Notes: a model not told the origin generated them from the sequence alone. DNA of 6,106 nt from Paracoccaceae bacterium (GCA_003250135.1 QKHF01000086.1:1-6106), one strand, 5' to 3'; counted from the first letter of the stretch, positions 1 to 5,773 are shown. A program made the numbers and translations.

Positions 1-699
1 TTCGTCGTTCACCGCGATCCTGAGAGCCTGGAAAGAGCGGGTCGCGGGGTGAGGCTGGCCGGGGCGCTGGCGCGGCATCACGCCGGCGATCACTTCGGCC
101 AGACGACTCGTGGTCTCGATCGGCTCATTCGTCCTCGCGTGGACTATGGCCTTGGCGATGCGGCGCGCGGCGCGCTCCTCGCCATAGTGATAGAAGATGT
201 CCGCCAGCGCGCGCTCGTCCGCCCGGTTGACGATGTCCGCCGCGGACGGCCCGGCGCGCTCCATGCGCATGTCCAGAGGGCCGTCTTTCTGGAAGGAGAA
301 CCCGCGCGCCGCCTCGTCGATCTGCATCGAGGAGACGCCGATATCCAGCGCGACGCCCTGCAATTGCGGCGCCCCGACCGAGGCCGCCAGTTCGTCCAGT
401 TCGCCGAAGCGGCCTTCGACCAACTCCAGCCGCCCGCCGTAAAGCGTGGCCCACTCCAGTCCGCGGGCGATGGCCTCCGGGTCGCGATCCACGCCGATCA
501 CCCGGTCGGCGCCCGCCGCGAGCATGGCGCGGGCGTAGCCGCCGGCGCCGAAGGTGCCGTCCAGATAGACGCCGCCTCGCGCGGGATCCAGCGCCGCGAT
601 GACCTCCTGCAAAAGAACTGGCTCGTGAAGCTGCTCGGCCCGGGCCAGCGCCGCCTGCGCCTCAGCCTCGGAACCGGGTGCGCGGGCGGCGGCCATCAT
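1..699 (-). CDS. rsmH: 16S rRNA (cytosine1402-N4)-methyltransferase RsmH, C-terminus outside window
   Basis: RsmH (MraW) uses S-adenosylmethionine to methylate N4 of C1402 of 16S rRNA, in the decoding centre of the 30S subunit. Translating the minus strand from 699 gives 233 codons with no stop before the window edge; the family is usually 300 or more residues, so the C-terminal part is missing. Diagnostic segments are HEPVLLQEVI (residues 25-34), the SAM-binding loop LDGTFGAGGYA (46-56), the acidic motif GVDRDPEA (69-76), LDIGVSS (118-124), FSFQKDGPLDMRM (134-146) and RSFQALRIAVNDE (221-233). I chose base 699 because its ATG shares ATGA with the mraZ stop, implying translational coupling. 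A second ATG follows at 696. It is the second gene of the dcw operon; ftsL and ftsI would be expected further left. Identification is firm. Confidence 0.97.
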   Translation of the reverse strand, partial: MMAAARAPGSEAEAQAALARAEQLHEPVLLQEVIAALDPARGGVYLDGTFGAGGYARAMLAAGADRVIGVDRDPEAIARGLEWATLYGGRLELVEGRFGELDELAASVGAPQLQGVALDIGVSSMQIDEAARGFSFQKDGPLDMRMERAGPSAADIVNRADERALADIFYHYGEERAARRIAKAIVHARTNEPIETTSRLAEVIAGVMPRQRPGQPHPATRSFQALRIAVNDE

Positions 700-1172
700 G
701 ACCCATCCCCCGCGGGTTTCAAGCCGCCCCAAGGCAGCTTGCCCACATTCGCCTGCGCCACCCCGCGCATCGCGTCGCGATGTCTGGCGTAGAGGTCCGG
801 CGACCAGATCTGGAAGGTCTTGCCTAGGCCGACGAACACGGCCTCGCCCTCGATCTCGGCCCGCTCGATGAACTCGGCGGGCAGCACGATTCGCCCCTCG
901 GGGTCCAGCGAGACGAGCTTGGCGCGGCCCAGCACCTGACCGGCCAGCGCCTCATATTCCTCGGACAGGGGATTGAGCTGGTCGAGCTGCGCGGCGAGCT
1001 GCTCCAGCCGGCCATAGCCGTAGCCTTCGACGCAAGGCTGCTCACGCAGGGTCGGGCCGAGTACGACGCCGGGTTCGGCCTCGCGCTCAAGCACCTTGCG
1101 GAAGGTCGCGGGGATCGAGACCCGCCCCTTCTTGTCGACCTTGTGAGTCGAGGAGGAGATGAAGAGCTTCAT
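696..1172 (-). CDS. mraZ: MraZ, transcriptional regulator of the dcw cluster
   Basis: MraZ is a nucleoid-associated transcription factor that in E. coli represses its own dcw promoter by binding TGGGN repeats spaced 5 nt apart. This 158-residue protein has the usual length and both SpoVT/AbrB-like swapped-hairpin repeats. Each carries the DxxGR signature: DKKGRVSIP at residues 13-21 and DPEGRIVLP at 90-98. A conserved GKTFQIW follows at 117-123. The protein starts MKLFISSSTHKVD, a typical alphaproteobacterial start. There is no clear Shine-Dalgarno sequence before the ATG at 1172, and a 7-bp inverted repeat ends six bases upstream. The stop overlaps the rsmH start. Clusters of TGGG boxes lie 265-520 bases upstream, so autoregulation is likely. 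Family assignment is firm; the regulatory details are inference. Confidence 0.97.
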   Translation of the reverse strand: MKLFISSSTHKVDKKGRVSIPATFRKVLEREAEPGVVLGPTLREQPCVEGYGYGRLEQLAAQLDQLNPLSEEYEALAGQVLGRAKLVSLDPEGRIVLPAEFIERAEIEGEAVFVGLGKTFQIWSPDLYARHRDAMRGVAQANVGKLPWGGLKPAGDGS

Positions 1173-1177
1173 CTATT

Positions 1178-1216
1178 CGACCCGCGCGCCACACACTCCG
1201 AAGGCCCGCCGGGTCG
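1178..1216 (-). promoter_or_regulatory. Inverted repeat able to form a hairpin just before the mraZ start codon
   Basis: On the minus strand CGACCCG (1216-1210) is perfectly complementary to CGGGTCG (1184-1178), with 25 bases between the arms. In RNA this stem would end six bases before the mraZ ATG, in the place where a ribosome binding site would lie. No Shine-Dalgarno sequence is visible there, so the hairpin could limit translation of mraZ or expose a site when refolded. Chance occurrence is possible in DNA this rich in G and C. Confidence 0.35.
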
Positions 1217-1253
1217 CCGTCGCGCTGCTGGAACCGAGCTTTGGGCCCTTAGT

Positions 1254-1290
1254 GAAAACGGCGGGCCGCGCTCTTGGTCGCGATCCCGCC
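1254..1290 (-). terminator. Terminator-like hairpin with short U-run inside the mraZ leader
   Basis: Read on the minus strand, GGCGGG (1290-1285) pairs with CCCGCC (1265-1260). After a small internal loop (AT opposite G), CGCG (1282-1279) pairs with CGCG (1270-1267), leaving an 8-base loop. The stem is followed directly by GTTTTC (1259-1254). This gives a 10-pair GC-rich stem with four U residues, a weak intrinsic terminator or attenuator lying between the predicted promoter and mraZ. Its position matches an arrangement known from Rhodobacter sphaeroides, where most dcw transcripts end early and leave the small RNA UpsM. The short U-run makes complete termination doubtful. Confidence 0.45.
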
Positions 1291-1421
1291 GCCTGCCTCA
1301 ATCACTCGTTCCGACCTCGCGTCCGCTACGCACCCACCGGGCCGGTTACTCTTTTTATCGGACACAGCGCCGGGCCTGTATGAACCTGCCGTAAATGGAT
1401 CAATCCGACGCCCCGTTCCGT
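1255..1421 (-). ncRNA. Possible leader-derived small RNA of the dcw operon (UpsM-like)
   Basis: If transcription starts near 1421 (about 7 bases after the predicted -10) and ends at the hairpin/U-run at 1290-1255, a leader RNA of roughly 167 nt results. Read-through would continue to mraZ at 1172, giving a 5' leader of about 250 nt, unusually long for a bacterial operon. In Rhodobacter sphaeroides the dcw operon has such a leader, giving the abundant sRNA UpsM by early termination and RNase E processing. The similarity here is in position and layout; I have not compared sequences. No convincing short coding region with a ribosome binding site lies in this stretch. Confidence 0.35.
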
Positions 1422-1427
1422 ACGAAT

Positions 1428-1456
1428 GGTGTAGCATGGGATGAGATGGGAAACAA
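1428..1456 (-). promoter_or_regulatory. Candidate mraZ promoter with two MraZ boxes in the spacer
   Basis: On the minus strand TTGTTT (1456-1451) is a fair -35 element, followed by exactly 17 bases and TACACC (1433-1428) as a weak -10. The -10 is preceded by TGC, giving an extended -10 layout. The 17-base spacer contains both CCCA motifs, the complement of the TGGG boxes starting at 1437 and 1447. A protein bound there would block RNA polymerase, which fits autorepression by MraZ. The predicted start is near 1421. The -10 is poor, so the site is a candidate only. Confidence 0.4.
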
Positions 1457-1470
1457 AGACATTTTTTGGG
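1437..1470 (+). promoter_or_regulatory. MraZ box cluster 1 (three TGGG boxes at 10-base phase)
   Basis: TGGG occurs at 1437, 1447 and 1467. The first two are 10 bases apart (TGGGA-N5-TGGGA) and the third is two further helical turns away. The E. coli MraZ operator is made of TGGGN repeats separated by 5 nt, the same geometry. The boxes point away from mraZ but overlap its predicted promoter. The 15-mer ATGGGATGAGATGGG at 1436-1450 recurs at 1679-1693 with one base changed. Confidence 0.6.
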
Positions 1471-1605
1471 ACTACATGTGGATTTCTGAAATTCGACCAA
1501 TGGGTTGCGACATTTTGTGAAAGCAGTTTTCGGGCAAAAATCCCACGATTAGTGCCGCGCCACAAAATAAACACAATATATGGACGTGCGAGACTAAACC
1601 TTGCC

Positions 1606-1614
1606 TGTGGATAA
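1606..1614 (-). promoter_or_regulatory. Perfect consensus DnaA box
   Basis: The minus strand reads TTATCCACA, identical to the high-affinity DnaA box. On the plus strand it lies in a short direct repeat, GCCTGTG at 1603-1609 and 1615-1621. It sits between two MraZ box clusters, about 180 bases upstream of the predicted mraZ start, in a stretch of about 43% GC (hand count, 1441-1620) within otherwise very GC-rich DNA. DnaA is both replication initiator and transcription factor, so a role in dcw control is possible. A single box is not an origin and may be chance. Confidence 0.45.
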
Positions 1615-1629
1615 GCCTGTGAACGCGCG

Positions 1630-1665
1630 CCCATGAATTCCCACGGCAAATCCCATGCTGTCCCA
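1630..1665 (-). promoter_or_regulatory. MraZ box cluster 2 (four TGGG boxes)
   Basis: On the minus strand TGGG starts at 1665, 1655, 1643 and 1633, with spacings of 10, 12 and 10 bases. Three of the four are TGGGA. This is the densest array in the window and points toward mraZ. It lies about 210 bases upstream of the predicted mraZ promoter, so it would act as an upstream operator or belong to another start site. The geometry agrees with the TGGGN-N5 repeats bound by E. coli MraZ. Confidence 0.6.
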
Positions 1666-1679
1666 AATACGGGCCAGAA

Positions 1680-1693
1680 TGGGACGAGATGGG
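1680..1693 (+). promoter_or_regulatory. MraZ box cluster 3 (two TGGG boxes)
   Basis: TGGG at 1680 and 1690 again lie 10 bases apart. The 15 bases 1679-1693 equal 1436-1450 except for one C/T change. The cluster faces cluster 2, so the two form an inverted arrangement around 1666-1679. A GATTC (GANTC, the CcrM methylation motif of many alphaproteobacteria) overlaps the palindrome ATTCGCGAAT at 1704-1713 nearby. No promoter could be recognised at this cluster on either strand. Confidence 0.5.
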
Positions 1694-1734
1694 TAGGGAA
1701 TAGATTCGCGAATGCGGCAGCGCCGCGGCCGGCC

Positions 1735-2064
1735 CTAGCGCGCCATGCCGCCCATTGCGCCGGCTATGCCGCCGCCCAGCGCCTGCACGCCGCCCGAGAC
1801 GGTGCGGGCCGGCGCGGTGAAAATGCTGCCGCCGCCTCCACCGCCTCCGCCTGAGAAGCTGGGCATGGAGAACCCGCCCCCGCTGGAGCCGGGCGAACTG
1901 GTGAAGGACAGGCTCGCCTGCCGGAAACAGTAAGTCGGACTGGCCGCGCAGGTTTTAACGTTCTGAAACGTGCCACCCATCACAACGAACAGCGCGCCGC
2001 CGACGAAGATCACGCCGGCCAGCACCCACGCGCCCAAGGAACTGTCATTTGTCCGATTCGACAT
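1735..2064 (-). CDS. Small glycine-rich single-pass membrane protein, function unknown
   Basis: I do not recognise this 109-residue protein. After a polar N-terminus (MSNRTNDSSL) comes one hydrophobic stretch at about residues 10-33, suitable for one transmembrane helix. A segment with two cysteines (C39 and C46) follows, then a Ser/Gly-rich tail. The tail contains eight consecutive glycines (72-79, encoded by 1851-1828) and ends GGVQALGGGIAGAMGGMAR. If the tail is outside the cytoplasm, the cysteines could form a disulfide. The start at 2064 is supported by GGGAGG about 8 bases upstream; an ATG seven codons earlier (2085) has no such site. It lies downstream of rnpB with no clear terminator between, so read-through may help express it. 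It ends about 40 bases before MraZ box cluster 3. Confidence 0.7.
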   Translation of the reverse strand: MSNRTNDSSLGAWVLAGVIFVGGALFVVMGGTFQNVKTCAASPTYCFRQASLSFTSSPGSSGGGFSMPSFSGGGGGGGGSIFTAPARTVSGGVQALGGGIAGAMGGMAR

Positions 2065-2152
2065 GCGCGCCCTCCCGGCGAGCAATTCACCAGAACAACC
2101 TACACGAATAGCCCCTCAAATCAGCATAAATTTTAGGCGTTAGCGGAGGTAA

Positions 2153-2566
2153 GGCGTCAGACGGCCTGTAAGCCGGGTTCTGTCCCCCTTGTTCGAAGAC
2201 AAGGATAGATGGCCATTCATCTGGACCGGCCGTCGCCGACCGGTTCTCGCAGTCTACCCGGATGGCGGGGCTGGAACGCCCCTGCGGCCTGAACCGCAGC
2301 CATCCCTATTCGACCTTGCTCCCAGCGGGGCTTGCCGCGCCGCCCCCGTCGCCGGGGGCGCGGTGGGCTCTTACCCCACCGTTTCACCCTTGCCGGTTGG
2401 AGATCTCCCTCCGCCCGGCGGTCTGTTTTCTGTGGCGCTTTCCCTCGGGTTCGGGGCGAACCCCTCCCCGGCCGGGCGTTACCCGGCGCCGCGTCCCAGT
2501 GGAGCCCGGACTTTCCTCACGTCTTCTCCGAAGAGAATACCGCGCAGCCATCCGGCCGTCTGACGC
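2153..2566 (-). ncRNA. rnpB: RNase P RNA (catalytic subunit), bacterial type A
   Basis: The RNA component of RNase P removes 5' leaders from precursor tRNAs. On the minus strand the universally conserved segment GAGGAAAGTCCGGGCTCC lies near the 5' end (2518-2501) and ACAGAACCCGGCTTA near the 3' end (within 2184-2167). Together these form the catalytic core around helix P4. Both ends pair perfectly: GCGTCAGACGGCC (2566-2554) with GGCCGTCTGACGC (2166-2154), a 13-bp P1 helix. The length of about 414 nt is normal. The 5' end agrees with a start 6-7 bases after the predicted -10. The exact mature 3' end may differ by a few bases, and no strong terminator follows. Apparent reading frames across this stretch should be ignored. 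Confidence 0.97.
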
Positions 2567-2570
2567 GGCT

Positions 2571-2599
2571 GACATATGATTTCGGCGCCGGATGGTCAA
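2571..2599 (-). promoter_or_regulatory. rnpB promoter
   Basis: On the minus strand TTGACC (2599-2594) is a near-consensus -35 element. It is followed by a 17-base spacer and TATGTC (2576-2571) as the -10. This places the start at about 2565, matching the outer end of the P1 helix of rnpB. The agreement between promoter and RNA end makes this a convincing housekeeping-sigma promoter. Confidence 0.7.
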
Positions 2600-2757
2600 A
2601 CTCTGAACGCGCGTCGCGCATAGGCTTGGCCATTCACAGGCGGCGTTTGGGCGCGTCGCGCCCCGCCCCGCCCTCAGAGACACTGGGGTTGAACCTGCGC
2701 CCTGTCACACCCCATGTGTATATGCTGCATCGCACAAAATCCGAAAGGAGGCGACCG

Positions 2758-3813
2758 ATGCCCGCAGATTCCAGCGCGCCGACATCCGTGAAGAAAGGGT
2801 GGCGGCGCTTTCCGGCCACTGAAACCTCGGTCGGCGGCGTGCTCTTCGTGCCTCCGGGCCGCAAAAGGCTGCCGCTCGTGGTGGCGCTGCATGGCTGCAA
2901 CCAGAACGCGGCGGATTTCGCGATGGGCGCCGGCTTCGCCGAGCTGGCGGAGCAGGAAGGTTTCGCCGTCCTGTTCCCCGAGACCACGCGCACGCGGGAA
3001 AGCGTCGAGTTCAACCCGTTCGGCTGCTGGATCTGGTGGGCGAAGGAGAATCAGGCCCGCGGCGGCCAGACCGCGCAGGTCATTGAGTTGATCGACCGGG
3101 CGAAGGAGGCGAGCAGCCGCCTGTCGGCCGGCCGCGTCTACGTCGCCGGGTTTTCCTCGGGCGCGGCGATGGCCGCCATTCTGGGCTGCGTTTATCCAGA
3201 CTATGTCGCCGCCTTCGCCTCGCATGCAGGCGTCGCCTTCGCCGCCGCCGAGGCCGCGACGCCGACCGAGGCCGGCCTGCTGGTGGCGGAGCTTGAGGGC
3301 AAGCCGGTGAACAAGAAGGCGTTCACGCCGCTGAACCTCGGCAAGATCAAGGCCTGGAGCAAGGGCGCGATGTCGGCGATGAAAGAGGCGGAGGCGGCCG
3401 GCGAACACAAGGCGATGAAGGCGCTGGAGGCGCGCGGCGAGGCCGAGGGCGAGGTGCCCGCGCTGATCGTGCATGGCGATCGGGACGACGTCGTGGACCG
3501 GACCAACGCCAAGGTGCTGCTGTACCAGGTGCTGCGGATCGCCGACATCGTCGACACCGGCGCCAACGACCAGTCCGTCAACAAGCGAGCGAATTCGAAG
3601 ACGGAGAAGACCGGCGGCTCGGGCGATTACAAGATGACGACGTGGGAGTATCACGACTCCAAGGACCGGCTGGTCGCGCGGCGGGTCAAGATCGGACGAC
3701 TGGGCCACGCGTGGTCGGGCGGCAGTCCAGCCGGCACCTATACCGACCCCGAGGGGCCGAACGCGACCCAACTGACCTGGGACTTCTTCAAGGCGATGCT
3801 GGAACGCGAGTAG
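2758..3813 (+). CDS. PHB depolymerase-family esterase (alpha/beta hydrolase)
   Basis: This 351-residue protein belongs to the Esterase_PHB group of alpha/beta hydrolases, which cleave short polyhydroxyalkanoates, feruloyl or acetyl esters. HGCNQNAADFA (45-55) supplies the oxyanion hole. GFSSG (131-135) is the nucleophile elbow with Ser133. HGDRDDVV (239-246) carries the acid, probably Asp243, and GHAWSGG (316-322) carries His317; the triad is complete. NPFGCWIWW (86-94) is a family motif. No signal peptide is visible, so it is probably cytoplasmic, unlike secreted PHB depolymerases. Between the SHAG strand (155-158) and the acid lies a long Ala/Glu/Lys-rich helical stretch (about 162-235), longer than I expect for the family and possibly a lid. 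The ATG at 2758 has AAGGAGG 6 bases upstream; the frame stays open further upstream only because it crosses rnpB. TATATG at 2719 may be a -10. The natural substrate is unknown. Confidence 0.9.
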   Translation: MPADSSAPTSVKKGWRRFPATETSVGGVLFVPPGRKRLPLVVALHGCNQNAADFAMGAGFAELAEQEGFAVLFPETTRTRESVEFNPFGCWIWWAKENQARGGQTAQVIELIDRAKEASSRLSAGRVYVAGFSSGAAMAAILGCVYPDYVAAFASHAGVAFAAAEAATPTEAGLLVAELEGKPVNKKAFTPLNLGKIKAWSKGAMSAMKEAEAAGEHKAMKALEARGEAEGEVPALIVHGDRDDVVDRTNAKVLLYQVLRIADIVDTGANDQSVNKRANSKTEKTGGSGDYKMTTWEYHDSKDRLVARRVKIGRLGHAWSGGSPAGTYTDPEGPNATQLTWDFFKAMLERE

Positions 3814-3828
3814 CGGGTCGGAGCGGGA

Positions 3829-4536
3829 TCAGCGCCGGACTGGCCAACGAGCCGCCAGTTCCTCCGCCTGCCGGACTGCCTCCGCACACAGCGGCGCGCC
3901 AACCTCGAACGGGCGGAAGCGGCGCTGGAAGGCGGTCAGCACGGCGCGGGTCGCGTCGTCCATCGCGCTGGTTTCCTCCACCCGATAACCGAGGGCGCGG
4001 GCGGCGCGCTGGAAGGCGGCGACAGTCGCCGCATCCTCGGCGGGGACGCTAGAGGGTTCGGAATCGACCCAGACTGACAGGCCGCTCCGAGCCAGCCGCC
4101 GCCAGTCGAACTTCTCTCCCGGGTCCACCTTTCGGTCGGGCGCCACGTCGGAATGGGCGAGGATATTCTCGGGCGGGATGGCCCAGCGCTCCATGATCGC
4201 GGCGAGCAACTTCTCCAGCGCCGCCATCTGCGTCTCCGGAAACGGTGGCGAGCCGCCCGGCGGGCCGGGATTGTCCAGCTCGATCCCGATGGAGACGTCG
4301 TTGAGGTTGTCATGCGCGCGCCAGGCGGAGACGCCTGCATGCCAGGCGCGCATCTCCTCGTCCACCAGCGCCTCCGCCACGCCGTTCGCCGAAATCAGCC
4401 AATGGGCGCTGACCTGAGCCTCTGGATCGCAGAGCCGGGCGCGCGCCGCCGCCAGCGGCATCTCGGTGTAGTGCAGGATCACGAACGAGGGCCGGACGCC
4501 CGCCGGCCGCGGTCCGAAATTGGGCGAGACGCTCAT
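3829..4536 (-). CDS. N-acetylmuramoyl-L-alanine amidase, AmiD/AmpD type (Amidase_2)
   Basis: This zinc amidase cuts the bond between N-acetylmuramic acid and the stem peptide's L-alanine in peptidoglycan or its fragments. The 235-residue protein shows all expected AmpD-type residues: zinc ligands His22 (ILHYTEM), His128 (LAHSDVAP) and Asp138 (RKVDPG), with Glu86 (SIGIEL) and Lys136 matching the catalytic pair. VSAHWLIS (42-49) and AWHAG (64-68) are also typical. Residues about 168-208 resemble a peptidoglycan-binding helical domain, as in AmiD. There is no signal peptide or lipobox, so it probably acts in the cytoplasm on recycled anhydro-muropeptides rather than on the sacculus. Its ATG shares ATGA with the stop of the upstream transporter gene, so translation is likely coupled. 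It ends 15 bases from the convergent esterase gene, and I see no clear terminator in the gap. Confidence 0.93.
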   Translation of the reverse strand: MSVSPNFGPRPAGVRPSFVILHYTEMPLAAARARLCDPEAQVSAHWLISANGVAEALVDEEMRAWHAGVSAWRAHDNLNDVSIGIELDNPGPPGGSPPFPETQMAALEKLLAAIMERWAIPPENILAHSDVAPDRKVDPGEKFDWRRLARSGLSVWVDSEPSSVPAEDAATVAAFQRAARALGYRVEETSAMDDATRAVLTAFQRRFRPFEVGAPLCAEAVRQAEELAARWPVRR

Positions 4537-5702
4537 GCGCGCCTCACGCGCTGGTTCAGAAGGTGGACTCCGCCGCCGATCAGCAGCCCCCAGACCGCGG
4601 CGCTCAGCCCGAACATGGAGACGCCCGACGCGGTCACGAGAAAGGTGATCGCTGCGGCCTCCCGGTACTCCGGGACCTCCAGCGCCGCGGCCGTGGAGTT
4701 GATGAAGACCCCCATCAGCGCGACGCCCGCCAGCGTCCCCAATACCAAGGGCGGCGCCAGCCCGGCGAAGCTGGTGATGACCCCGGCGAAGAGGCCGAAC
4801 AGGCAATAGACCGCGCCCGCAACGACCGCCGACCAGTAGCGGCGAGCGGGATCGGGGTGCGAATCCTCATTGGCGCACATCGCGGCGGTGATCGCGGCGA
4901 GGCAGGTGGCGGGCGCGCCCAAAGGCGCCGAGGCCACGCTGAAGCCGCCGACGGTGGTCAGAAGCGGCCCCGGCGGCGAGGTGAAGCCGTAGCTCTTCAG
5001 CACCGCGACGCCGGGAATGTTCTGCGTCGCCATGGTGATGATGAAGAGAGGCAGACCGACGCCAAGCAGGTCGCCCATCGAGAACTCGGGCCGGATCAGA
5101 ACAAGCGGCGAGATCAGCGCCTCCGGCGCAGGAATATGAAAATCGGCGCTATAGGCCGTGACCAGCGCCGCGACGAGCACCGCCGCAGGCGTGGCGAACA
5201 GGCGGTTGACCTGCTTGACCGCGAACCATGTCAGCACGATGGGCAGCGCGTATTCCGGCGTCACGGCGATCGCCTTGAAGGGAACCGCACAAAGCGCCAG
5301 CAGCACGCCGCCCAGCATCGCCTGCGCCAGCGGCGCCGGGATCGAACCCGCCATCCTCCCCAACGGGCGCCACAGCCCGGCGATCACTGTCAGCGCGCCG
5401 GCGAACAGGAATGCGCCCACGGCGCCGGCGAAGCCATTCTCGGGCGCAGCGACCACGGCCAGGAAGGCGGCGCCGGGCGTCGACCACGCCACCGAGATCG
5501 GCTGCTTTTTCCACAGGCCCAGCGCGATCCCCGCCAGCCCCATCGCGATCGCGGCCGACATCAGGGCCGAGGCGGCCTGCGCCTCGTCCGCGCCGACATT
5601 CACAACGCCCTGCAGCAGAATGGGGAACGAGCTGAAGAAGCCGACGACCGCGACGACGAAGCCGGTGGAAAGGTTCTGGACGGATGGAGGGCTGTCGCTC
5701 AT
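4533..5702 (-). CDS. BenE-family benzoate/H+ symporter-like membrane transporter
   Basis: This 389-residue integral membrane protein is made almost wholly of hydrophobic helices and matches BenE transporters in length and motifs. The clearest are AWSTPGAAF (72-80), the family hallmark TMATQNIPGVAVL (223-235) and GAPATCLAAITAAMC (262-276). Around a dozen membrane segments are likely, with short cytoplasmic ends. BenE of Acinetobacter imports benzoate with protons; related proteins are often annotated this way without proof, and the fold is shared with purine and sulfate transporters. No benzoate-degradation gene is in the window. The ATG at 5702 has only a weak upstream GGGA. The gene is first in a two-gene unit with the amidase (4-base overlap) and diverges from the gene at 5774 across 71 bases, where I found no convincing promoter. 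Confidence 0.9.
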   Translation of the reverse strand: MSDSPPSVQNLSTGFVVAVVGFFSSFPILLQGVVNVGADEAQAASALMSAAIAMGLAGIALGLWKKQPISVAWSTPGAAFLAVVAAPENGFAGAVGAFLFAGALTVIAGLWRPLGRMAGSIPAPLAQAMLGGVLLALCAVPFKAIAVTPEYALPIVLTWFAVKQVNRLFATPAAVLVAALVTAYSADFHIPAPEALISPLVLIRPEFSMGDLLGVGLPLFIITMATQNIPGVAVLKSYGFTSPPGPLLTTVGGFSVASAPLGAPATCLAAITAAMCANEDSHPDPARRYWSAVVAGAVYCLFGLFAGVITSFAGLAPPLVLGTLAGVALMGVFINSTAAALEVPEYREAAAITFLVTASGVSMFGLSAAVWGLLIGGGVHLLNQRVRRA

Positions 5703-5773
5703 GTCGTCCCGGTCTGGCGCCGACGTCGCGCCCGTGCTTGCCTTTCAGCGCACGGAATCACGAGGGCTCGCCA

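Noticed and set aside
49..792. Long plus-strand open frame opposite rsmH and mraZ
   Set aside because: Arg/Gly/Ala-rich translation with no recognisable motif; the minus strand carries unmistakable RsmH and MraZ.
1600..1630. Replication origin near the DnaA box
   Set aside because: Only one good DnaA box, no iterons or strongly AT-rich unwinding region, and the usual origin neighbours are absent.
1249..1666. Short minus-strand frames in the mraZ leader (possible leader peptide)
   Set aside because: No ribosome binding sites, no resemblance to known proteins, and their start codons arise from the MraZ boxes or regulatory sequence.
1714..1738. Terminator after the small membrane protein gene
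   Set aside because: A short GCGGC/GCCGC stem is present but no U-run follows it on the minus strand.
2332..2757. Upstream extension of the esterase reading frame
   Set aside because: It runs antisense through rnpB and its promoter; the ATG at 2758 has a strong AAGGAGG and starts a normal family N-terminus.
2674..3771. 365-codon minus-strand frame opposite the esterase
   Set aside because: Shadow frame rich in Arg, Gly and Leu; the plus strand has a full catalytic triad.
3814..3828. Bidirectional terminator between the convergent esterase and amidase genes
   Set aside because: The 15-base gap is too short and I found no stem with flanking A- and U-runs.
4537..4806. Upstream extension of the amidase frame into the transporter gene
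   Set aside because: The ATG at 4536 with the ATGA overlap begins right before the amidase domain; the extension is out-of-frame transporter sequence.
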